Source: JAJRWS01 sp039831705 (GTDB lineage: Bacteria > Planctomycetota > Planctomycetia > Pirellulales > Lacipirellulaceae). From it: a stretch of DNA of 64,000 nucleotides. The position numbers were made by a program, and so were the translations under genes. The notes beneath the pieces were generated by a model. The model saw nothing but the letters and a program-made list of their open reading frames with translations, searched no databases and was not told where the DNA came from. Position 1 is the first letter of the stretch. Every line of letters begins with the position of its first letter. Positions 25,586-35,478 of this stretch are shown here, one piece after another. The stretch lies in the NCBI GenBank assembly GCA_039831705.1, contig JBDOMT010000365.1:6827-70826 (forward strand), read 5' to 3'.

Positions 25586-26968
25586 TCATTCTCCCTTGGA
25601 TGTATTCGCCTGTTTACGCTTGATATCTCGACTGAGACGAATGAAACCGGCTTCGGCAACCATTGCCAAAGCTGTGGTGAGCAGAAATACATGCGGACCG
25701 ATTCCAGCAAAAGGGGGCAATGTCAGACCTGGCACGGCATCGGGTTTCCACCCGTAGAGCATGATCATCGCCAGGTAGGGTGCAAATAATCCTCGAACGC
25801 CGGTGAGCGTAACATGTATTCCCATATAAAGTGGAACCATGTGACGATTGGCAAAGTCATTGTGACCGAGATTCCAAGCCAGCATGCCCCCGCCACGGGA
25901 GACTCCGTCGATCATGCGTGGAATAGCAAACAGTCCCACCAATCCACTGATTGCGGCACCCCAGTTACCTAGCTGGCTGATAATCCAGAACAGTCCTTGG
26001 CGGGTGCGGAATCTGGCAACATGGACACGATCCAGGTAGCGTGCCCAGACCGAGATTGTGAACATGGCAAATAACAGGGGTATGGTCGTAGTAATGAGAA
26101 TGCTGATGCCATATTCATAATCCATTCCGTCCGTCAACTCGATGACCAGTCGAATTAAGGCGAAATTACCAATCAAGTTGGCCATGCCACCGAAGAATTG
26201 CCAGATCAAGTACCAACGGTAATCGTGATCTTTTCGCAGCACGGTCCAGACGGAATGTCTTTGATCCGACTCAAATTCCTCGATGGGATCAGGGGTTCCG
26301 TGGGGCTTAGTCCGCGCGGTGGGCTGACGTTCGAACTGAAGCAATTGCTTTTCTTTACGTACCCGAATGCGAGAAAAGGCGATCACTCCAATCAGCCCGA
26401 TCAGTGCAGCCACACGGTAAAGGATACGAAAACTATTCGGAGAGATATCTTGAATGACAAAACCGACCAGAGGTCCTAAAGCAATGATGAGACTGGCGAC
26501 GAGGGTAAACCGGCTGGTTATTTGTGCCCGTTTGCGTTTGGGATAGTTCATTCGCCAAACCGTACTTCTCAGGGTGACTGCTCCCGCCAGTGCGCAGCGG
26601 ATTAAAATGACTACCGCAACTAACAACGCAGGGCCATAACCGACGGTTGGCAGGATGGAAATGACTCCCAAAAACAGCAGGACAGATACCTGCAACATGG
26701 TGAGAAAGGGAACCTTATGCTTTCCACGGGCGAGCATGGCCCAAATGAAACTTGTCAGATTGGCAAACATGGGCGCTGCCATGATGGTTGCCAATTCTAG
26801 TTCTGATACATGAAAAGTTTTTTTGGCCAGTACACCAATCACCCCCGACTCAACCATGGCAACCGCAATAGAAAATGTGGAGGCCGTAACCAACTCGTGG
26901 GCATAGTTGGATCGAACCATCCAAGGCTGATTACGTGGTTGAAAGGAGGCTAGAATTTCAGAAAGCAT
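25586..26968 (-). CDS. Major facilitator superfamily-like membrane protein
   Basis: 460 residues with about ten to twelve hydrophobic segments and a central cytoplasmic loop (around residues 200-240, basic then acidic). The loop between TM2 and TM3 (MLARGKHKVPFL) is of MFS type. The C-terminal end is Lys-rich (RDIKRKQANTSKGE). No substrate-specific motif is recognised. It is 87 bases upstream of the peroxiredoxin gene on the same strand, so they could share a transcript, although the intervening DNA carries a copy of the dispersed cgaatatctcataaac repeat. Confidence 0.7.
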   Translation of the reverse strand: MLSEILASFQPRNQPWMVRSNYAHELVTASTFSIAVAMVESGVIGVLAKKTFHVSELELATIMAAPMFANLTSFIWAMLARGKHKVPFLTMLQVSVLLFLGVISILPTVGYGPALLVAVVILIRCALAGAVTLRSTVWRMNYPKRKRAQITSRFTLVASLIIALGPLVGFVIQDISPNSFRILYRVAALIGLIGVIAFSRIRVRKEKQLLQFERQPTARTKPHGTPDPIEEFESDQRHSVWTVLRKDHDYRWYLIWQFFGGMANLIGNFALIRLVIELTDGMDYEYGISILITTTIPLLFAMFTISVWARYLDRVHVARFRTRQGLFWIISQLGNWGAAISGLVGLFAIPRMIDGVSRGGGMLAWNLGHNDFANRHMVPLYMGIHVTLTGVRGLFAPYLAMIMLYGWKPDAVPGLTLPPFAGIGPHVFLLTTALAMVAEAGFIRLSRDIKRKQANTSKGE

Positions 26969-27121
26969 TTGCGGTAATTTCGGAGTGTTTGAGCAGGTCT
27001 TTGCCGCGCTCTCCAGTTAGGTTATGAAAAATCCGCAGGTTAGCCTTATTGACTATAACACCTGCACCCAATCGACTATAGTAGCTTGCAATTTAAGTTC
27101 CAACACTCCTGGAGTTCGATC

Positions 27122-28399
27122 ATGCGGTTGCGTCACCTTGGTTCTGTTATTCTAATGCTCCTTATCCTGGGATCTGTGGCTGATCCGATGCTCGCTTTCG
27201 CAGATGCTTCTGCAGAAAACTGGCCTGGTTGGCGTGGTCCAACCGCTGACAACCACGCACCTGTCACGAGTGTGATTCCCTTGCACTGGAGTGAGTCGGA
27301 ACAGGTTCTCTGGAAAACACCTCTGCCAGGACGGGGCCACTCATCTCCGATTGTGATGGGTAACCGTATTTATCTTTCCACCGCAGATATTAAACAAAAA
27401 ACCCAATCGGTGCTTGCCCTCGATCGTCAAACGGGCCAGTTGCTTAAACAGGTAGTCGTTCATCGAGGACCATTGCCTAGTAAAATTCATAAGAAAAACA
27501 CGCATGCTACGCCTACTTTAGCATGTGATGGGAAGCGACTATTCTCAGTGTTTCATCATGACGATGCCATTTGGGCGAGTGCCATGGATTTGGATTGTCA
27601 GCTGATTTGGCAACAACGTGTCGCAGAATTTTTGCCCGACATGTATAAGTTCGGTTACGGTGCTTCCCCGCTCCTGCACGCTGGCCTGCTGGTAGTCACG
27701 TCAGAATATGATGGGTCCGATAGTGGAATCTACGCACTCGATGCCACCAATGGCGAACTCCGCTGGAAAGTTGACAGACCACATACGTTGAGCTTTTCTT
27801 CACCCATCGTTACCAATCAGCAGGGGATCGAACAGTTGCTGATCAGTGGCTATGCAAAAATTGTCTCCTTGAATCCACAGTCGGGGCAACCCAATTGGTC
27901 TGTTCCAGCAACAACGCTTGCCACATGTGGCACGGTGGTTTGGGATAACGACTATGTTTTTGCCAGTGGTGGCTTTCCGGTTCCGGGCACCTTTGCGGTC
28001 CATGTGTCCGACCATCCTCAGGTTGTCTGGAGTAAACCTGTAAAATGTTATGAACAATCGCTACTCACGGTCCAAGGCTACGTGTATGCAATTTCAGACC
28101 GTGGTGTTGCCTACTGTTGGCGTGCGAGCGATGGAGAGCAAATGTGGAAAAATCGGTTGGGAGGAAAGTACAGTTCCTCGCCTCTGTTGATTGGGGACCA
28201 AATTCATGTGAGCAACGAGTCGGGGACCACCTATGTATTCCGAACCAATCCTGCCACCTTCGAGTTGCTGGCAGAGAATCAATTGGGGGATGAAATTTTT
28301 GCCACACCGGCCGTTGTAAGCAATTCGCTCTACATGCGTTATGCCCGCCACGATGGTGAACAGCGACAAGAGTATCTGATATGCATTGGGGAGCAGTGA
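27122..28399 (+). CDS. Secreted PQQ-binding-like beta-propeller protein
   Basis: 425 residues from ATG 27122, with GGAG at 27111-27114 seven bases upstream. A signal peptide (MRLRHLGSVILMLLILGSV to about AFADAS) is followed by NWPGWRGPTADNH, the typical start of planctomycete PQQ-type propellers. Repeated blades follow: QVLWKTPLPG, QTGQLLKQ, NGELRWKVD, SGQPNWSV and DGEQMWKNR. These proteins fold as eight-bladed propellers outside the cytoplasm; catalytic activity is unproven for most. The gene is divergent from the MFS gene. Confidence 0.82.
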   Translation: MRLRHLGSVILMLLILGSVADPMLAFADASAENWPGWRGPTADNHAPVTSVIPLHWSESEQVLWKTPLPGRGHSSPIVMGNRIYLSTADIKQKTQSVLALDRQTGQLLKQVVVHRGPLPSKIHKKNTHATPTLACDGKRLFSVFHHDDAIWASAMDLDCQLIWQQRVAEFLPDMYKFGYGASPLLHAGLLVVTSEYDGSDSGIYALDATNGELRWKVDRPHTLSFSSPIVTNQQGIEQLLISGYAKIVSLNPQSGQPNWSVPATTLATCGTVVWDNDYVFASGGFPVPGTFAVHVSDHPQVVWSKPVKCYEQSLLTVQGYVYAISDRGVAYCWRASDGEQMWKNRLGGKYSSSPLLIGDQIHVSNESGTTYVFRTNPATFELLAENQLGDEIFATPAVVSNSLYMRYARHDGEQRQEYLICIGEQ

Positions 28400-28408
28400 A
28401 GCTTTTGT

Positions 28409-28693
28409 TCACTCTCTTGGATAAGCTACTTCAAAATTCTTGATAAATAATTTTCTGGCAATGAGCCGGTCAAGTGGGTGACGGTTCCAAAGGCAGGCGA
28501 CCATGGGCTTCAGTTCCTGTCCCAAACGGCGTTTGGTTTCGTTGTTGAGTGGCCCCATCGTAAGTCGCTGGTAGCCGTTTTTGATGGCGTGTTCAATGGC
28601 CGCATAAATCAAATTGTGATAGGCTTGTACTTGATACGAGTGTTGGTAATCCAACCCGCCGTGGCATCCTGTTGCCCATGGACCTGGCCGCAT
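28409..28693 (-). pseudogene. C-terminal remnant of a GNAT/peptidogalycan-biosynthesis-like acyltransferase
   Basis: A 94-codon open frame. It contains HGGLDYQHSYQVQAYHNLIY, then MGPLNNETKRRLG and a C-terminal RHPLDRLIARKLFIKNFEV, which resembles the end of large GNAT-fold acyltransferases. An in-frame TAA lies about eight codons before the first ATG, and the preceding two thirds expected for the family are missing. I read it as a 5'-truncated remnant. Its missing 5' half would have faced that of the neighbouring desaturase remnant. Confidence 0.45.
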
Positions 28694-28788
28694 TCCTGCA
28701 AACGGGCCGAAAATTTACCGAGCATCTCGGCATGAAGAGTATCGATCCATTGTTAGGTACGCGAACCGTAGTACCAAGTGCCACGCTC

Positions 28789-29154
28789 ATGAAGGTTTGT
28801 TCTTATTTCAATTTTGATATTTTCGTGCATGGTCCCCATCACCGACATCCCCGCCTAACTCACGGTACTTTAGAAACGAAAATGCACGAATATGGTAGCG
28901 AACAGCCAGACATGGCGTATCCTGTCTACTGGAAAACGGTGCGCGACATGCTTCCCTCAATGCTGATCAACCCGGCCTGTGGCACGCTGGCTGGAATGGC
29001 TATGGGTCAGCCCTCTTCTGCGGGTTTGGCTTCTGCTGACTTGGTTATTGGTGACATAAGGCTGCCACAGGTTCAGGTGCAGGAATTTGTCGAAGACGTG
29101 GTGGTAGAAGTGATTGAAGCTCGGTCAAATTCTCAAAAATTGAGTGAACAATAA
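28789..29154 (+). pseudogene. C-terminal remnant of a fatty-acid desaturase-like protein
   Basis: The visible part, MKVCSYFNFDIFVHGPHHRHP, contains the last histidine box (HGPHH) of membrane desaturases, followed by a C-terminal tail (MHEYGSEQPDMAYPVYWKT). The N-terminal ~200 residues with membrane helices and the first two histidine boxes are absent. The frame is open back to 28672, but that stretch shows no similarity to desaturases. With the truncated GNAT gene opposite, this looks like the edge of a deletion. Confidence 0.5.
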
Positions 29155-29530
29155 ACCAACAACGATTAACGCCAAACTCGATGCTTCCGGGATGGCGGTT
29201 GATGCAGTCGTTAAGGTGGGGAATCCATAATTGGCTTCCCATTTCGCTAATGCCAGAGAGCTTACAACTGGGCCACGATGCCATAGAAGAAAATCTAACC
29301 CATCGATATGGTTGCCGTAGACTCACTCGCTGGCGCTTCGTGCTAGCATTCTAAAACCAGCATCCTTAACAGCGTTCCTGCTATGGGATAGGTTCTAAGA
29401 CTCTCCCCTTCAGGCGTTACGAAGATCCTTCAGTCGCCTAGTGACACATCCTCTATCGAGGTCATTTTCAAATGTTTTGCTACGAGGAATTGTTAAAACC
29501 GGATCGTAGTTTATCGGTCGAACTAAGTGT
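29155..29530. repeat. Intergenic region with copy of the CACTCGCTGGCGCTTCGTGCT repeat
   Basis: There is no gene here. At about 29308-29396 there is a copy, in inverted orientation, of the repeat found at 63797-63885. Shared words are the ggttgccgtag/actcactcgctggcgcttcgtgctag block (29311-29346), the ccagcatccttaac block and ctatgggataggttctaag. A small gggaa/ttccc inverted pair is near 29220. Confidence 0.55.
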
Positions 29531-31402
29531 CTAATTACTATCCGATATTCTGGTGAACATCAGCAGGCGGAAATCCATCACTTGTGTTCCTGGGATATCC
29601 AAGGCTCTCAAGCTTAATTCACCTTTGCCTTGCGGCAACTGTACGGTCCCCAGTTTTAACGGCTTGAAATCTTTAACGTACGACTCGGCTCTTGGCACTC
29701 GGTCGTATTGTTGGCCTTGCAAAGGTGGGTTGTGGCCTTCTTGGATTTGGCCACGTAGTCGACTGCCTTGAAAACTCAGTTCGAAAGTCGATCCCGCATC
29801 GACTTGAGGGCAGGTGTAGTAAAGTTCCACCTCGTACTCTCCGCCCACACCCACTTCGACGTTCCAGGTAATACGATCTTCGAGGCTGGTCCAATTGGTA
29901 AAGTATGAACAGTTCGGATGTCGGCATGAACGTTGAATATCGCCAAGGCCGATACCATCGCGGGCGGGCAATTGTGTCATCCGACAATCCGGATGACCGA
30001 TGATAAAAGGTCGTTTTTCTCTGTCTCGTTGGGGGAATAACTCTTTCTTCCAACGTTCAACGGATTGTTGCAGCTGTGCAGCCTGCTTCGGTTGCTGTTG
30101 GGAAATGTCCACATGTTGTCCCGGATCACTCTGCATATCGTAAAGCTTGCCCTGGTGATCGAGTCGGTATTGCTGTGTGCGAACGCTCACCCGGCCGGCC
30201 CAGTGGGAGAAGATCTTTCGATTGTCAGCGATTTGATCGTGATTCGATCGGGTTGATGACTGAGGCGAATCGACGAGGTTCCCTTTCAGGCTCACGCCGT
30301 CCAGTGGCTTGGTGGAAGTCACTTCGATTTCTGCCAGATCGGCCAAGGTGGGCAACAAATCGATGGCTGCGGCAATAGGATCGATCCTTTTACCCGCTTC
30401 AATGTATTTCGGCCAGCGTATCAGTAAGGGCGAACGGACACCCCCCTCGTCAGTGGATCCTTTGCGTCCTTTCATGCCACCATTCCAGCGATAGCCATTG
30501 GGGCCGTTGTCGCAAAAATAGACCACAATGGTATTTTCGGCGATTTTCAACGCATCGAGTTGGTTGAGCAGACGGCCTACGTTCCAATCAATATTCTCGC
30601 ACATCGCCAAGGCGGCGCGGGTATGGGGCACTCTCTCACGTTTTGGATCCCTATGCCGCATGGCGAGTTCCTTGTCAGCAAACTTATGCCACCATCGATC
30701 GGGGACTTGCATCGGTGAATGCGGTGTGTTGTAGGCAAGGTAGGCGAAAAACGGTCGGTCCCGGTTGCGCTCGATAAAGTCCATGGTTCGATTGGTAAAA
30801 TCATCCGTAGCGTATCCAGTTCCGCGCACGATCTGACCGTTGTGCTCCAGCATCGGGCTAAAATAGTTGCCCCAATGGCCTGAGCAGAAACCATAGAACT
30901 CTTCAAAGCCGCGTCCATTGGGATGATAAGGATACTGCATGCCATTGTGCCATTTACCAAAAGTTGCAGTAGCGTAACCGGCCGCCTTGAACGTATCGGC
31001 AATCGTCGATTCGTCCAGATCGAGTCGCTCGCCACCGGTGGAAGTGCTGGTAACCCCGCCACGCAGATGATATCGGCCTGTCAGGAATTCCGCTCGAGTG
31101 GGTGAGCACACCGCGCAGACATAAAAACGATTGAAGCTGGCTCCAGCCTGAGCCAGCGAGTCGACATTCGGGGTACTCAGGTTTCTGTTTCCATTCAAAC
31201 TCAAATCGCCCCAACCTTGATCGTCCGCAAGAATGACCAGAACATTGGGCGGAAGATTCCGACTCTGGGCCAGCACTGGGTACGAAGCCAGCAAAACAGC
31301 CAAAAGGATCACCCCTCTTATTCCAGTCGCCCTTCTTGTCACAGTCGTTACGAAAAATGCGCACGTATGGTTGAGGTAGAAAAGATTATTGCAGCAGGCC
31401 AT
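29531..31402 (-). CDS. Secreted sulfatase (Cys-type) with C-terminal beta-sandwich-like domain
   Basis: About 623 residues from ATG 31402; ATG 31480 and GTG 31342 are also in frame, and GTG 31342 would put a compact signal peptide (ending LASYPVLAQ) at the very N-terminus. The metal-binding ILADDQGWGD is followed by the formylglycine signature CSPTRAEFLTGRY, whose Cys is oxidised by a maturation enzyme. GKWHNG and DNGPNGYRWNGG complete the active site. After about residue 460 an extra region (TWNVEVGVGGEYEVELYY to LRALDIPG) looks like a carbohydrate-binding beta-sandwich. It probably removes sulfate from polysaccharides in the periplasm or outside the cell. Confidence 0.85.
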   Translation of the reverse strand: MACCNNLFYLNHTCAFFVTTVTRRATGIRGVILLAVLLASYPVLAQSRNLPPNVLVILADDQGWGDLSLNGNRNLSTPNVDSLAQAGASFNRFYVCAVCSPTRAEFLTGRYHLRGGVTSTSTGGERLDLDESTIADTFKAAGYATATFGKWHNGMQYPYHPNGRGFEEFYGFCSGHWGNYFSPMLEHNGQIVRGTGYATDDFTNRTMDFIERNRDRPFFAYLAYNTPHSPMQVPDRWWHKFADKELAMRHRDPKRERVPHTRAALAMCENIDWNVGRLLNQLDALKIAENTIVVYFCDNGPNGYRWNGGMKGRKGSTDEGGVRSPLLIRWPKYIEAGKRIDPIAAAIDLLPTLADLAEIEVTSTKPLDGVSLKGNLVDSPQSSTRSNHDQIADNRKIFSHWAGRVSVRTQQYRLDHQGKLYDMQSDPGQHVDISQQQPKQAAQLQQSVERWKKELFPQRDREKRPFIIGHPDCRMTQLPARDGIGLGDIQRSCRHPNCSYFTNWTSLEDRITWNVEVGVGGEYEVELYYTCPQVDAGSTFELSFQGSRLRGQIQEGHNPPLQGQQYDRVPRAESYVKDFKPLKLGTVQLPQGKGELSLRALDIPGTQVMDFRLLMFTRISDSN

Positions 31403-31683
31403 TCGCAGCTCGAGGATCTCGCAAGATCGTAATTGTGAATGGGAGTCTCCTCTTAAAAACCAATGCCAAGGACTATCCATAAAGTTACTCAATAAGAAAA
31501 TTAGAATTAAATTGCACCAATGTTCAGAGTTTATGCGCGATAGTCATGTCAATTAGATAGAAATCATACAAGATCACACTTAAATCCAGAGAAAACACGG
31601 ACCACTTCGTTGCTTCCCGTCATCCTGAGGAGAGGGCCCCGAAATTTGTATTGGTCTACGATTGAAGAATCTCTTGGTTGATG

Positions 31684-33293
31684 TTAGTTCTGGTTATTGG
31701 TCTGTTGGCCCTTTTGCCCTGCACGGGCTATACCGGAACTTGTGTCCTTGCGGAAATTCAGCCTGGTTGGTTGCTCATTCACTGGGCGGAGTTGCTTATT
31801 GCTGAGTCGATCCACGTTCTTGGCCAGTCGCAACCATTCCGCTTGCATCGCATTCACCCGAGCTGGATACTTTGCGGCGATATCATGCAGTTCGGTGCGG
31901 TCTTGATGCAAATTGTACAGCTCCCACCGTCCCAGCTTGGCTGAGACAAGTTTCCAGGGCCCCTGACGCAGCGCACGGTCAGTTCCAAAATGGAAATAAA
32001 GAGTTTCATGAGGTGCACGTTTGTTTCCCTGAAAGATGGGCAGCAGCGATTTTCCTTGCAAAGGGTCGATGTGGCGAGTGCCAATCTGCCTTGGGTACTT
32101 GGCGCCAGCTATGTCAATAAACGTTGCCATGAAATCCACCAGATGTCCGATTTGATTGGTGATGGCGCCGTGGGAAGTCTTTATGCCGGCCGGCCAATGG
32201 GCGATTAGCGGCGAGGAAATGCCCCCCTCATGTTGGTTCTGTTTGTACAAACGAAACGGTGTGTTGCCGGCATGCGCCCAACTGGCATCGTAAGTCCAGT
32301 ATGATTTTGGATCCCAAGGTTTCAGCTGTCTTCCACGAGTTCGCTCAAACGGACAAGCACCATTGTCCAAGCAGAAGAGAATTAGCGTATTATCCAGAAG
32401 CCTCTCTTTTTCAGGAATTCTATATAACGCCCCACATTCTGATCCAACACATCTACCATCGCTGCAAAAACTTCCATCCGGTCTGCTTCCCACTGACGTT
32501 CTTTCTCACTCAGGCTGTCCCAAGCAGGAATATGCTCTGGTCGGGAGCTCAACTCCCACTTGGAAGGCAATAGCCCAGACTCGAGTTGTCGCCGGTGGCG
32601 TTCCTTGCGCACCTGGTCCCAACCTTCATCGTATAGGCCAGCGTATTTTTTCACCTCTGCTTCGGGAGCTTGTAGTGGATAATGAGGCGCGTTGTAGGCG
32701 CTATAGAGTAAAAATGGCTTATCTTGCCTGGTTGCATGCTCAAGAAACTCGAGACCAAAATCGGTGATCGCATGTGTTGTGTAAAATGGCCGTCCATTCA
32801 ATGTTTTCGGAACGTCCCAATTTTCTCCGTTGAGCCGAAATGTGTCGTCGCCGGTGAAAAAGTTGGTGGCACCGGAGAGGTGTCCCCAGTATTTTTGGAA
32901 GCCAAAATCGGTCGGCTGCTGGCTAAGATGCCATTTGCCGACCATGTTGGTGACATATCCCGAAGCACCCAACACCTCGGCTATGGTGACGCCCCGACTC
33001 AGCTTAGCGCCCCCTGCCTGGTCACAATAAAGGCCTGTTAGCAGCGAAACGCGAGATGAATGACACTTGGCCGTGTTGTAGAACTGGGTAAAACGCAAAC
33101 CATGACTTGCCAGATTATCAAGGTTCGGGGTCTTGATCTCGGACCCATAGCAGCCAAGGTCAGCAAAACCAAGATCGTCGGCCATAATCAGGATGATATT
33201 AGGTCGATCATCGGCCGCAGCTGTGGCTTTGCGGTGAGCTATGGTAAAAGAGCACGAGCATAGTATCGCCACGAAAAAGAGTTGTTTGTTCAT
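31684..33293 (-). pseudogene. Secreted sulfatase interrupted by a one-base frameshift
   Basis: The frame from ATG 33293 encodes a signal peptide (MNKQLFFVAILCSCSFTIA), the metal site IMADDLGFADLG, the formylglycine signature CHSSRVSLLTG and GKWHLSQ, then stops near 32382 after LKKRGFWIIR. The overlapping -1 frame continues as EKERLLDNTLILFCLDNGA and runs to 31684 with the normal C-terminal half. The switch falls at a run of five A in the coding strand (32407-32411). With six A the protein would read LKKERLLDNTLILF without a break. A sequencing indel, a true mutation or frameshift translation are all possible. Confidence 0.8.
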
Positions 33294-33680
33294 TTTCTTT
33301 CTTTGCTGATGAACGGTGTTGCATCGTTGGAGAAGTCGAAATGGCAGCTGTGATCCAGCCGCATTCGACACCACCCTAGCATAATTGATTGTACATGACG
33401 CACCAACCATTCTACTTGGTGTTGGCTGACAACATCCGAGAACATGGCTCATTTTGGGTCAAGCAGCTTGAAGACGTTGTGCCGCATGTCCTCTCAAGAA
33501 TCCATTAACCATTTCGTTGTCAGTTTTATAAGAAGCCCACCCGCCCATCCACTGTTGTCGCCGGAGGAGCCTTGGGAAGATCCCACGATGAATTACCTAA
33601 GCGACGTATTCCGGCATTCAATACGAGAAACGAGTGACTCGACTAGACACGCGAGCCAAGGCCTGGCCCATGTCGCAAGT
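33294..33680. other. Intergenic region, nothing recognised
   Basis: About 390 bases between the ThuA gene and the sulfatase start. Open frames here are short and resemble no family. I see no clear repeat. Confidence 0.3.
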
Positions 33681-34703
33681 CTATTTCTTCAACGGCATGA
33701 TTGGGCTGTCCCAACCGGCGAGGTCTGCGGGCCTGGTGCCACTTTTGCGTTGGCCCCGGCCGTGTCGCCAGGTGGCGTGATAGGGCCCGACGAATTCAAC
33801 ATTCATGTCCGCAGCAATCTTCCCTTCTAGACCAACGGCCCAGAAGCAGGCATTGATCAGCATCCGCCGAAAGTCGGTGCTTTCCAGATCGTTGGAGGCG
33901 CCGTAGGTACTCGTGAATACGCGGCACTTCTTGCCGTCCTTGCCGTTGTAACTACGCGTCCAGGCAGCGGGAACCGGGGGCATCGAGGCAATGGCAGGTG
34001 CATCGGGCCTCATCGCCGCAATCGGTTGGGCCATGGCCAGCACCTCGGAGGGCTTGAGTGGGTCGGCTTTGTAACCACCACATTGAACCCACATCGTTTT
34101 ACCCACGCCCCTAAGGATAGGGTGGTCTTTCTTTCCTGGAACCACATTGATGCGCGTACTGGTTTTGTGGTTGCCGCCGTAGTGGCCGGCCCATTTTTCA
34201 CCAAGCACTTGTCTGCCCCATCCACCCTTGTAGTCGGTGCCACTGAATCCATTGTTGTATTTTTCCCACTTATGACCCTTAGGGATTTTGTTGAAACCGT
34301 GTGTTGCCGTTCGCAGGCCCAACACGGGACCGGCGCGATCCATGTAATCCACAAAGTGCTGCATCTGTTCTTCGGGCCAGTTTTGGAAGCGGGTGAATAC
34401 GACCATTAAGTCTGCCGTCTTGAGCGATTCAATCCCGGGGACGTTGTTGGCTCCAGGTTTGATGACGCCTTTGTCGTCGACGCCGAAAACAACCGTGCAC
34501 TTAAACCCGTGGTGTTTGGCAAGGATTCGGGCCAATGCCGGGAGCGTTTCTTCCGACCGATACTCATGATCGCTGGCGATGAAAACGATGTGCTTGCCCT
34601 TGCCTGGACCCTTATCGCCTTGGTAGATCACCGGCGCTGCGATAACATGGGATACGGTGGACATTACCAGGAGAAGAAACAGAGGATTTCTGGTGTGCAA
34701 CAT
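33681..34703 (-). CDS. Secreted ThuA-domain protein (trehalose-utilisation type)
   Basis: 340 residues with a signal peptide (about 1-22, ending HVIAAP). The ThuA-like glutamine-amidotransferase fold is visible in KHIVFIASDHEYRSEE, ADLMVVFTRFQNW, GPVLGLRTATHGF and DHPILRGVGKTMWV. Late in the protein CRVFTSTYGASNDLES and LINACFWAVG are typical. The family is linked to sugar (often keto-sugar) metabolism in planctomycetes, though the reaction is not settled. It lies downstream of no obvious partner; sulfatases are next on the same strand. Confidence 0.82.
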   Translation of the reverse strand: MLHTRNPLFLLLVMSTVSHVIAAPVIYQGDKGPGKGKHIVFIASDHEYRSEETLPALARILAKHHGFKCTVVFGVDDKGVIKPGANNVPGIESLKTADLMVVFTRFQNWPEEQMQHFVDYMDRAGPVLGLRTATHGFNKIPKGHKWEKYNNGFSGTDYKGGWGRQVLGEKWAGHYGGNHKTSTRINVVPGKKDHPILRGVGKTMWVQCGGYKADPLKPSEVLAMAQPIAAMRPDAPAIASMPPVPAAWTRSYNGKDGKKCRVFTSTYGASNDLESTDFRRMLINACFWAVGLEGKIAADMNVEFVGPYHATWRHGRGQRKSGTRPADLAGWDSPIMPLKK

Positions 34704-35478
34704 TGGATCTTATCTCATGGGATTCGGTTGGGACAACTTTAATGATCCGCTGTTCCACCCGCAACCCCATCGAACACCTGAGTCATACCGATCTGTACCT
34801 GAGCGGCACTCGAATTAGCATGGGCCACCGCCTAGTCACCTCGCCACTACCGGCCGAGATCCACTGAAAACATCGTTCAGCTATCCTACGAGTACCCGCG
34901 TTGGGAAGATATTCGCCGTCTTGGTTCTCAGCCCACGCCAACACGGGATTACCGGCAACGATCCCAGACCACCTAACCCGCATATTTCACCCGTTTCTGC
35001 TACGGCGTCCCAAGTCCTTCCGTGGCTGCGTTATGTTTCGGCTTGCGATCCTCAACGTGTAAAAAACACGATTGCGGTCGCAAACCTCACATGCCTTGCC
35101 ACGAAAGGACTTAAGCCACCTCGTGACGAAACGGATGAAATATCCGGGCTAAGCCGATGTCTTTCGCCGCAAGGCAACGCGATCCTGCCTACCAGAGGTT
35201 ATGCATCAAAATGGATGATCCTATCGCGATTTTTTCGACCTTGCCAAAACTCCTGGCGAAGCAAGGCTACCTCTCACATCAGTCCGATGTGGCATCGGGT
35301 TTGCACAGAGAGTATAGGGCAATGACGAATGGTTGGCCACTTTAGGCTTCCCATTTGTCTGCGTCGCGCCGACTGTTTGCTGACCGTGCGACGACGCACA
35401 TCGGCGTGCGGTAATAGAACGCTGGCGGCGTAACCGGCCCCTGCCAAATGAAGCCAAAATTGCAACAAAGGACTACCG
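34704..35478. repeat. Long intergenic region with an imperfect palindromic element
   Basis: There is no supported gene in 775 bases. From about 34978 to 35160 there is an imperfect palindrome: catatttcacccgttt is inverted as aaacggatgaaatatccgg, and inner arms aagtccttccgtggc and gccacgaaaggactt pair as well. It shares words with the element at 22199-22426. Short frames here look like translated repeat. The fbp promoter must lie near the right end; AGGAC precedes the fbp ATG. Confidence 0.5.

Noticed and set aside
28672..28788. N-terminal part of the desaturase frame
   Set aside because: The frame is open but has no resemblance to desaturase helices or histidine boxes; probably sequence from the deletion junction.
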